23,635 nt of DNA, taken from a virus. The stretch is from positions 1 to 23,635 of the IMG/VR virus record IMGVR_UViG_3300047551_000607. The stretch is one strand, 5' to 3'. Position numbers and translations under genes: made by a program. The notes beneath the pieces are model-generated. The model made no database searches. It was not told the origin of the DNA and was given only the letters and a program-made list of their open reading frames with translations. Shown in pieces: positions 18,077-23,635 of the stretch; the first letter of the stretch is position 1; the number at the start of each line of letters is the position of its first letter.

Positions 18077-19840
18077 TTAAACCCAGGTGGGGACTGAACT
18101 TTTGGAATTGCCTCTGGCTTGTCTTTTTTGGTCTAGAGACATGCCAAGAACGATGTGGTTGGTCTCGCATTGGGGGTCGTCGATAAACCCCTGGAGCATG
18201 TCGCTCCACTCCTCCATCTTTCGTTGTTTGACCACCTCCATGGCTGAGATACCCATGGCGTCAGTGAAGTACTTAACACCTTGAGCTAGGGAGTCGAGAC
18301 GGTCATCGTGTTTGATGGCGTACTTTTCCCGACACATCCGACTCATCTGGTAGAACAGCATGTACAGGAGTCGTTTCTCTGGTGCGTCGTCGGGGTTGGA
18401 GTTGTAGTCCCACTCCACCACACCACGATCAACGATGAGGCGGTGTTGGTTCATGATGGGTTCCAGGGCGTCGATGATCCGCTCCTCTTTGCGGACGGTA
18501 GCCCGGACTTCTTCCACACCAATGGCTTGTTTGGTCTGTTGAAGGTGCTTCTTGAACAGCTCAGCCACGATGCCGTCACCAAAGTTGGTCTCGATGACAA
18601 GCTTGGTGACGTTGTACTTCTTACAGCCCCTCAGGATGTCAAGAAGGGTGGTGTCGGAGTAGCCGTCTCTGTACGCACGGATCTCGTGGACGTACAGGAA
18701 CCCGTTCTTTTGGCTTATGTAGGTGGCAGCTGTTTCGTCTGTGCCTCGACCTGACGGGTCAACGCTGCATATCGTTTCATCGTACGCACTCCACTCTCCT
18801 TGAAGCTGCATCGGGGAGTAGAAATAATCACCCGGTAGGCCAACTGTAGGCAAATCCTTGAGCACATTACGAGGATCACTGCACCACACAACAGAATCCG
18901 GCGCTTGAGTCGGGTTGACAGCGGTAACGATGAGGTCTTGGAACTTAAGTGGGAACTTTTCTGCATCACTAAGACTCGTATCAAGCATGAACTGGAGCAT
19001 GAAATTGCTCCGACCCATAGCGGCTTCCCGTTCCAGCAGGTCTTCATGACTGAAGCGGTCTGGATCCGTAATACCCCACGCTTCGGCACCTTGATCGATG
19101 TCCTCTTGGAGTTGAGGGGCGATCAATCCTTCGTATTGGGACAGCTTGCGTGGGTATCGAGCAGGCCACACAAACGGACGGTAGTTCCGTTCAGCCAGCT
19201 TGCGGTAAATGGTAAAGGTGGTTTGAGGTGTACCAAGGTACATAATGCGGGAGTCTTCCTTTGGGGTCAGGATGGACTCGGCTTCCGTGCACAGTTGTAG
19301 AAGCTTTTCTCGCATCATCTCTGTCATGGAGTTACCGGGCACCTCCACGTCATCAAGAATCATCAGGTCAGCACGAGAACCCGTAAGCTGACCCGTAATA
19401 CCGACCGATTTGACGGACGGTGCCTGGGACGGAGAGCAGTTCACATCAAAGGAGATACGAGACCAACGGGCATCGTCACTTTTAGGACGCAGGTGAACTA
19501 GCCACGGTGTCTCGATGATCAGCTTCTGAAGGAAGATCGACATGTTGTCAGCCCGTTCCTTGGAAGCCGAGATAATCATGATCTTCTTCTCTGGGTTGTT
19601 GAACAGAGTCCACAACACAAAGGCACCTGTGATCCACGACTTACCAACACCCCGGAACGCTTGGATCTGTAATCGCTTTGGTCCGTGCTGCAGGTAGTCT
19701 GCAATGGCGTATTGAGCACGGGTTGGAGAGGGCAGATCCAACTGCCCCCAAAGTGCTTGTAGAAAGAGCTTAAAATCTTGCTGTAGGGACTCAATCACGG
19801 AGACCCCCCTAGGAGCCTCTGTACGGCGTTTTATAGGCAT
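18077..19840 (-). CDS. Terminase large subunit, T7 gp19-like
   Basis: A 587-residue DNA-packaging motor and nuclease. The ATPase part has Walker A in QAFRGVGKSWITG (about residues 60-72) and Walker B in ADLMILDDVEVPG, with the coupling motif MYLGTPQT. The nuclease part has CSVDPSGRGTDETAA, VIETNFGDG and the final acidic HDDRLDSLAQGV, the RNase H-like metal site. The length matches T7 gp19 (586). It cuts concatemers and pumps DNA into the prohead through the portal. The leader from 19841 includes TTTATCCACTC, and no strong ribosome binding site. It follows the disordered 395-residue protein after a 111-base gap. Confidence 0.97.
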   Translation of the reverse strand: MPIKRRTEAPRGVSVIESLQQDFKLFLQALWGQLDLPSPTRAQYAIADYLQHGPKRLQIQAFRGVGKSWITGAFVLWTLFNNPEKKIMIISASKERADNMSIFLQKLIIETPWLVHLRPKSDDARWSRISFDVNCSPSQAPSVKSVGITGQLTGSRADLMILDDVEVPGNSMTEMMREKLLQLCTEAESILTPKEDSRIMYLGTPQTTFTIYRKLAERNYRPFVWPARYPRKLSQYEGLIAPQLQEDIDQGAEAWGITDPDRFSHEDLLEREAAMGRSNFMLQFMLDTSLSDAEKFPLKFQDLIVTAVNPTQAPDSVVWCSDPRNVLKDLPTVGLPGDYFYSPMQLQGEWSAYDETICSVDPSGRGTDETAATYISQKNGFLYVHEIRAYRDGYSDTTLLDILRGCKKYNVTKLVIETNFGDGIVAELFKKHLQQTKQAIGVEEVRATVRKEERIIDALEPIMNQHRLIVDRGVVEWDYNSNPDDAPEKRLLYMLFYQMSRMCREKYAIKHDDRLDSLAQGVKYFTDAMGISAMEVVKQRKMEEWSDMLQGFIDDPQCETNHIVLGMSLDQKRQARGNSKSSVPTWV

Positions 19841-19951
19841 TATGATAGAATGTACCTGAGTGGATAAATAGCGGCCTTCCAGGGGCTTCTAGGGGCCAAT
19901 AAGAGGCAATGCCGCCCCACGGTTAGGAGCGGCACGCATTTATGGAGTTAG

Positions 19952-21139
19952 TTACGCAAGACCTGATTTGCGTGCAGCAAGCATCCGTTCGCGCCTACGG
20001 CGTTGCTCAGCAGTTTCAGACTTGGGCATCTTGTCGGTTGATGCTTGGTTGAAGTACTTCGACGAATCAGCCTTGGTTGCGGCTTGATCGATCTTCAGGC
20101 TGTCCTTGACGCCTTCACCACCAGACTTAGAAGCAGCCTTTGGTTCTTGCTTGGGAGCCTCTTTGGCAACCGTTGGGGCATCAGCCCGTTGACCCGTGGC
20201 CTGATCCAGACCCATTTCCTTGCGGAAGCGGTTTAGCAGGGGGTTACCAGAGCCACCAACCTTGTCCCGGTACTCTTTAGTGCCTTGGTACAAGCCCTTA
20301 CCGCCGTCGCGGTAGGTCTCGCTTGTTTTCGGTGCAGGCTTGGAGGGAGTGCTGGCTTTGGCCTTGGGAGAGGGGTTGCGGACAGCCGTAGTGGGTTGTT
20401 GGCTAGCACTACGAACAGGACGTGCTGGTTGCTTTTCTGCAGGCTTAGCAGCTTCAGTATCAGTGAACTTCGACTGTTCTTTGCCAGGAACGTAGCGACC
20501 GTTGGTTGCAGTTGACCCCTTGTTTTCCGGGGTGTCCTTCATGTTGTACCGCTTGCGAAGCTCTTTAGACTTCCCCTTCCAAAATTCTGGATTGGCAGCA
20601 TCCTTTGCCGCACCTTGCATCATGCTGGCGATGGTCAAGGCTCCAATTACTTTGTTTGTACCAGCGCCTACACGAGGCCCTGCAAACATGCCTTCAGGAG
20701 TCAGTCGGCTAGTACCACGACCACGAGCCGTACGGACTTCACTGGAGCGGCTGCCTTGAGCAGCTTGCCGAGCCCTGTTCTCCGCCATTTCACGGCGGGT
20801 GGGCTCAGTCCGACTAGTGCCAGGACCAGAGCGACCAGGAGGAAGTTGGGGACGATTGCCAGGGTCAGCCATCGCTTCCCTTGCGGGAGGAAGCTGAGGC
20901 CGATCAGTGTTCACACGAACACGACGCACGTCTTGTCCAGACCCTTGCCGTTCACCCCACGGCTGGCTGGAGTTACCCACACGGTTTTGTCCTTGGCTGC
21001 TGGGGGGAAGTTGACGCCGGGGACCAGTGCGACGTGCGGGTTCAATCGGTGACTTTTGTGCGCGTTGACTATTAAGCTTTGCCTGCTGACGAGACCGCAT
21101 ACTGCCAGGCTTTTGCTTGGCTTTATTTTTAGGTGCCAT
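19952..21139 (-). CDS. Disordered basic protein, 395 residues
   Basis: A protein of low complexity, rich in Arg, Lys, Pro, Ser, Ala and Gln. The N-terminal part carries three copies of a QLPP motif (RRQLPPSS, RPQLPPAR, RPQLPPGR). A short less polar stretch near residue 165 (VIGALTIASMMQGAA) is the only ordered-looking part besides helices at NPEFWKGKSKELRKRY and NPLLNRFRKEMGL. It ends RRRRERMLAARKSGLA. It lies between the HNH gene and the large terminase. T7 has the Rz-like gene 18.5 here, which this does not resemble. A DNA-condensing or scaffold-like virion protein is a guess from the charge. The start at 21139 is two bases after the HNH stop. Confidence 0.75.
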   Translation of the reverse strand: MAPKNKAKQKPGSMRSRQQAKLNSQRAQKSPIEPARRTGPRRQLPPSSQGQNRVGNSSQPWGERQGSGQDVRRVRVNTDRPQLPPAREAMADPGNRPQLPPGRSGPGTSRTEPTRREMAENRARQAAQGSRSSEVRTARGRGTSRLTPEGMFAGPRVGAGTNKVIGALTIASMMQGAAKDAANPEFWKGKSKELRKRYNMKDTPENKGSTATNGRYVPGKEQSKFTDTEAAKPAEKQPARPVRSASQQPTTAVRNPSPKAKASTPSKPAPKTSETYRDGGKGLYQGTKEYRDKVGGSGNPLLNRFRKEMGLDQATGQRADAPTVAKEAPKQEPKAASKSGGEGVKDSLKIDQAATKADSSKYFNQASTDKMPKSETAEQRRRRERMLAARKSGLA

Positions 21140-21141
21140 TA

Positions 21142-21471
21142 TTAGTTAATGTGAGAAAGAATCATCCCTTCACGGGATGGATTAATACCAAATGTGCTCC
21201 TCATCCATTGGAGCCAATTGTTACTACCTTTTGCCTGATTACACTGCCAGCAGCTGGGTACAAGATTTGATGTAAGATCTTCCCCGCCAAGACAACGAGG
21301 GCGTACGTGGTCAAGTGTAAGTTCATGTAATTCATAGGTTTCTCCACAATAAACGCATTGACAGTTGAAGTGTTCCTTAATGGCTCTTCTCCAGAGCCGC
21401 TTTGCTTCTGGACTTGTCATCGTTATTAGGTTTTGGAGGTAGTGATCAGGCGTAGGTAGTAACGGAGTCAT
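21142..21471 (-). CDS. HNH endonuclease near terminase
   Basis: A 109-residue nuclease of the classic HNH type: CVYCGETYELHELTLDHVRPRCLGG with the first CxxC pair and DH, then DLTSNLVPSCWQCNQAKGS with the second CxxC, Asn and Lys. It has all zinc and catalytic residues. HNH proteins next to terminases have been shown to assist DNA cutting during packaging in several phages; a homing role is also possible. The start at 21471 overlaps the stop of the preceding gene as ATGA, which argues for a settled member of the operon. Confidence 0.88.
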   Translation of the reverse strand: MTPLLPTPDHYLQNLITMTSPEAKRLWRRAIKEHFNCQCVYCGETYELHELTLDHVRPRCLGGEDLTSNLVPSCWQCNQAKGSNNWLQWMRSTFGINPSREGMILSHIN

Positions 21472-21722
21472 GCGTACTTCTGGCCAGTACGGGGTCTGCG
21501 ACGATTGGCTGAGGGGTTTTCAAGCTTTCCCTTTGCTGGACCTGTGTGGGAGGCATCCATTCCGTCACCGTTCCCGTAGGTGCCAAGCTGTCGGTTCAAC
21601 TTGTTGGCATTTGTACGGATCTTTAGACCGTTGTTGGTTTTGTTGTATTTGGATTGCTGCTTTTGTCGGCGTTTACGTGCCTCAGGATTCTTTTTGTAGT
21701 ACTCAGACGTGCTTTGTGCCAT
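21468..21722 (-). CDS. Small basic protein, 84 residues
   Basis: Starts MAQSTSEYYKKNPEARKRRQKQQ and continues with an Asn/Lys-rich middle (NGLKIRTNANKLNRQLGTYGNGDGMDASH) and a polar end. The EYYKKNPEARKRR..QQ opening and the LGTYGNGDGxDASH segment recur in small cyanophage proteins next to packaging genes. It is very basic and probably binds nucleic acid. It overlaps the small terminase gene by 20 bases. Function unknown. Confidence 0.75.
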   Translation of the reverse strand: MAQSTSEYYKKNPEARKRRQKQQSKYNKTNNGLKIRTNANKLNRQLGTYGNGDGMDASHTGPAKGKLENPSANRRRPRTGQKYA

Positions 21723-21957
21723 ACAGCCTCCGTTGCACCATCTCAGGGTCTACCTTTGGCATCACAGACGCCAACTTATCAAGGGGGTTACCTTCGTAAG
21801 CAACCCCGCTGATGTCGTTTTTGGCCAGCCAGTCACACGCAGCCTTGAGGTCTGCAGTCGTTGCCTCTCCAGATTTGATACGAGCAAGGAACTCAGACGT
21901 AACAAGGTTATGGAGTTCGTTGAACTGGTCTTCTGTGGCTTTCTTTTTATTAGCCAT
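21703..21957 (-). CDS. Terminase small subunit, T7 gp18-like
   Basis: An 84-residue protein from the ATG at 21957. It has an N-terminal helix pair (TEDQFNELHNLVTSEFLARIKSG) and the segment ATTADLKAACDWLAKNDI, a pattern typical of small terminases of T7-like marine phages, where the helix-turn-helix region recognises the DNA to be packaged. T7 gp18 has 89 residues. Its place before the large terminase, after a holin-like gene, is the same as in T7 (17.5-18-19). A start four codons upstream is possible but less likely. Confidence 0.85.
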   Translation of the reverse strand: MANKKKATEDQFNELHNLVTSEFLARIKSGEATTADLKAACDWLAKNDISGVAYEGNPLDKLASVMPKVDPEMVQRRLYGTKHV

Positions 21958-22183
21958 GACGCAGAGCAATTTGATCTAGTTTGTTTTCGATGCGGACCAT
22001 GTGGTCTTCCATCTTTTTGAGAGCAGTCGATAGCTCTTCGCGTTGGACGTACTTCTCTGCAATACGCAGTTCAACACGATCAATACGGCTATCGACTTCA
22101 CCAATACGTTGGTTTAACTTTCCATGGAGAGCAACAACTCCTGTCAACGCTGCAATAGCAGCAGTGATAACTCCCTCAATCAT
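21950..22183 (-). CDS. Holin-like or spanin-like protein, 77 residues
   Basis: Starts MIEGVITAAIAALTGVVALHGKL, a hydrophobic helix of about 18 residues, then a long charged coiled coil (RIGEVDSRIDRVELRIAEKY, LKKMEDHMVRIENKLDQI). A single N-terminal membrane anchor followed by coiled coil is known for phage lysis proteins. T7 has its holin gp17.5 (67 residues) immediately before the small terminase, as here. The start overlaps the endolysin stop. Whether it forms holes or links membranes cannot be told. Confidence 0.65.
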   Translation of the reverse strand: MIEGVITAAIAALTGVVALHGKLNQRIGEVDSRIDRVELRIAEKYVQREELSTALKKMEDHMVRIENKLDQIALRHG

Positions 22184-22742
22184 TCTGCTCCATTAGGCGG
22201 ATGAGTTTTTGGGCGTAGACGGGATCGGTGGCGTATCCTTCACGCTTCAGGAGAAACGCACAGTCCTCACGACTGGTTGCACGATTAACTCCTTTGTAAC
22301 CTTTGTAATCTTTATACCACTGGGTAACCAGATGATTTACGCAGTCAAATGGAGTTGCAAAGTCCATAAACGCAGCCTTTATTGTCACTGGACCGCTGCC
22401 ATAGTCTTCCCAGGTGGTCTTAACCGTCCCTGGACCTTTGATGCCAAAGAAGTTGTTCTTACCGCTCAGGGCGGTGCCATACGCAGACTCAAGTGCCCAT
22501 TGGGCTGCCACAACTTCAGGAAACTTGGCACCAGCTGCAGCAGCAGCAGCTTCGATGCCATCCCATGTATTAGTGAATTGCTGCTTGGGAGGTTCAGCGG
22601 GAGGAAGCCTCCACAGTTGAACCCATTCCTGAGAATCAGAAAGGCCCTCCTTACCCAAGAGTTTCTCAAGGGCTTGGAGGGCTTTGATTTGGTTGGGCAG
22701 ACCTTTGTAGTACTTGGCTACGTCAGTCAGCCGGATACTCAT
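22176..22742 (-). CDS. Endolysin, glucosaminidase domain
   Basis: A 188-residue cell-wall hydrolase of the FlgJ/mannosyl-glycoprotein endo-glucosaminidase family. The diagnostic part is VVAAQWALESAYGTALSGKNNFFGIKG, with the catalytic Glu at residue 85, followed by a later FDCVNHLVTQWY and CAFLLKREGYATDPVYAQKL. It would cut peptidoglycan sugar bonds at lysis or entry. T7 uses an amidase (gp3.5) encoded elsewhere, so this is a different enzyme at a late position. No signal peptide; it needs a holin. The start overlaps the preceding stop as ATGA. Confidence 0.88.
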   Translation of the reverse strand: MSIRLTDVAKYYKGLPNQIKALQALEKLLGKEGLSDSQEWVQLWRLPPAEPPKQQFTNTWDGIEAAAAAAGAKFPEVVAAQWALESAYGTALSGKNNFFGIKGPGTVKTTWEDYGSGPVTIKAAFMDFATPFDCVNHLVTQWYKDYKGYKGVNRATSREDCAFLLKREGYATDPVYAQKLIRLMEQND

Positions 22743-22936
22743 TTAAACGTATCCTTGAGTTGTTGGAGTTTGTCGTCCTCTTTACGCAGAGGCTTCAGGG
22801 CGTTGATGCCAGCAAGGATGATTTGGACAACGCTATTCGATTTCAGTTTGCTGTTGCCAACCACTTCGGAGGCAACGAACAGGCCAAGGAAAAGCAGGGT
22901 CTCATAGGAGACCTTAAGGCCAAGAATGGTAAGCAT
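22739..22936 (-). CDS. Small membrane protein, 65 residues
   Basis: Begins MLTILGLKVSYETLLFLGLFVASEVVG, one clear membrane helix, then a second moderately hydrophobic stretch (SVVQIILAGINAL) and a charged end (RKEDDKLQQLKDTF). This plan is common in cyanopodoviruses next to the endolysin gene and is compatible with a holin with two segments. It is placed directly before, and overlaps, the endolysin gene. Whether this or the 77-residue protein is the holin is unclear. Confidence 0.7.
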   Translation of the reverse strand: MLTILGLKVSYETLLFLGLFVASEVVGNSKLKSNSVVQIILAGINALKPLRKEDDKLQQLKDTFK

Positions 22937-22966
22937 TGGTAGTTACCGGGTAAGGGGGTATGGTGA

Positions 22967-23275
22967 TCAATTCCAGGGCAGACCTGCAGCTTTAGTCGGT
23001 TGACGCTGTTCGTCGAGCTGGGCCTGGAGAGCAGCCTCAACTTCAGCGACCTTTTCAGCGCCAAGCTTGTCTTTGAGCCAACCCACAACGACTTCAGGGG
23101 TCAGCTCGCTAAACGGAATCAGTTCGTCCTCAGGACGCTCCAGACCAATGGAGCCGTATGCACCAGCTGCATAGGTGTCGTCTTTGGCGTCAACGGTGTA
23201 ATGCAGGGTGTACACGTAGCCGTCTTCGACTTCGCGCTCCATTTGGGCGATGTTCCAAGTGAAGGTGGTAGACAT
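22967..23275 (-). CDS. DUF7936-type phage protein, 102 residues
   Basis: From the ATG at 23275: MSTTFTWNIAQMEREVEDGY, then VYTLHYTVDAKDDTYAAGAYGSIGL, a beta-rich part, and a C-terminal helix part (VVVGWLKDKLGAEKVAEVEAALQAQ) ending KAAGLPWN. Proteins of this plan are found next to tail-fibre genes in cyanophages of all morphologies. The role is unknown; it could bind the fibre or be a minor virion part. The upstream extension to 23308 crosses the terminator and is not credible. TTTATCCAC stands eight bases before the ATG. Confidence 0.8.
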   Translation of the reverse strand: MSTTFTWNIAQMEREVEDGYVYTLHYTVDAKDDTYAAGAYGSIGLERPEDELIPFSELTPEVVVGWLKDKLGAEKVAEVEAALQAQLDEQRQPTKAAGLPWN

Positions 23276-23293
23276 AAGAAATTGTGGATAAAT

Positions 23294-23322
23294 AAAAAAA
23301 GAGCCCACCGATTGGTAGGCTC
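23294..23322 (-). terminator. Rho-independent terminator after tail fibre
   Basis: On the minus strand GAGCCTACC, loop AATC, GGTGGGCTC form a 9-bp stem with one T-G pair, followed directly by TTTTTTT. It lies 26 bases after the tail-fibre stop and before the DUF7936-type gene. Confidence 0.9.
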
Positions 23323-23347
23323 AGGTGAGAGTGGTTAGTGAGTAGGA

Positions 23348-23635
23348 CTACGACGCCTCAAGGGCTGCAACTTTGGCCTCAAGGGTTTCGATCTTGGCGA
23401 CGGCTTCTTGTAGTGCCTTAGTCAGCACGGGAATCAGTGCAGTGTGTTCTAGCCCGTAAAACTGTTCTTCTGGATCTTCAGGTGTAATTACGGCTTCGGG
23501 AATAACGTCTTTAACTTCCTGCGCGATAAAACCAAGATTGCGCCTAGCAGTTGATTCATCCTGATCTTTCATCAGGTAGGCAACTGGCCTTAGCTGCTTG
23601 AGCTGTTCGATTCCGTATGTGGAATCTGAAATTAA
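23348..23635 (-). CDS. Tail fibre, C-terminal chaperone domain (peptidase S74-like), partial
   Basis: The frame enters from outside the high-coordinate end; about 95 codons are visible. It reads ISDSTYGIEQLKQLRPVAYLM, then RRNLGFIAQEVKDVIPEAV, LEHTALIPVLTKALQEAVAKIE and a Leu/Ala coiled coil to the end. This is the endosialidase-type intramolecular chaperone that trimerises the fibre and then cleaves itself off. The catalytic Ser/Lys would lie near the visible edge (SDS...), partly out of view. The gene is followed by a terminator, as expected for a late gene at this place. Confidence 0.85.
   Translation of the reverse strand, partial: LISDSTYGIEQLKQLRPVAYLMKDQDESTARRNLGFIAQEVKDVIPEAVITPEDPEEQFYGLEHTALIPVLTKALQEAVAKIETLEAKVAALEAS

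Noticed and set aside
17940-18209. Minus-strand frame of 89 codons across the end of the terminase gene
   Set aside because: It runs through the terminator and the 21-bp repeat; Pro/Arg/Ser-rich with no start signal.
1-23635. CRISPR array, insertion sequence, or photosynthesis genes (psbA, hli)
   Set aside because: No regularly spaced repeats, transposase motifs or D1/high-light-inducible protein sequences were seen in this window; such genes may lie in the unseen part of the genome.

Overview
The window looks like a little more than half of a T7-like (Autographiviridae) cyanophage genome, most likely from a phage of marine or estuarine Synechococcus. A single-subunit RNA polymerase, gp2.5-like SSB, endonuclease I, primase-helicase, family A DNA polymerase, gp6-like exonuclease, portal and gp18/gp19-like terminase all lie on one strand in T7 order. 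The cyanophage character comes from ThyX, a short class I ribonucleotide reductase pair, MazG, DUF3310, a tyrosine integrase next to a 41-bp fragment of a tRNA-Leu gene, and a candidate NblA-like phycobilisome adaptor. Nearly everything is on the minus strand, so the map reads from high to low coordinates.

Reading in that direction: the 3' end of a tail-fibre gene with a chaperone domain (23635-23348), a terminator, a virion-region protein, a lysis and packaging cassette (membrane protein, glucosaminidase, holin-like protein, small terminase, HNH, a disordered basic protein, large terminase; 23275-18077), and then a gap with terminator and hairpins (18076-17861). This gap is where the right end of a T7-type genome should lie. 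The genes that follow are early-type, so the window crosses the joined genome ends. Next come thyX and two small genes (17860-16728), a lone plus-strand ribbon-helix-helix regulator (16518-16700), and a 590-bp non-coding control region with a good sigma70 promoter. A train of about a dozen tiny genes follows (15927-13057), many shorter than 60 codons and linked by ATGA overlaps. A MarR-like regulator, the integrase, the attP candidate and a terminator come next (13136-11661). RNA polymerase, the DNA replication and nucleotide genes, and finally a gp7.3-like protein and the first 31 codons of the portal gene complete the window (11575-1).

Functionally, the early region would be read by host RNA polymerase and supplies regulators, integrase and the phage polymerase. 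The middle region degrades and recycles nucleotides (exonuclease, endonuclease I, RNR, MazG, ThyX) and replicates DNA. The integrase, tRNA-Leu-derived att site, MarR-like and RHH regulators and repeated operator-like motifs together look like a lysogeny module. Integration at this att site would cut the RNA polymerase and replication genes off from the upstream early promoter.

The most notable observations are the NblA-like protein in a chain of deep gene overlaps, a DNA polymerase split by a -1 frame change at a run of four C, a perfect 21-bp repeat that resembles a T7-type promoter, a recurring leader motif (CCTRTCCAC), an RNR beta subunit with Leu at the usual radical-Tyr position, and several tiny genes under 60 codons.
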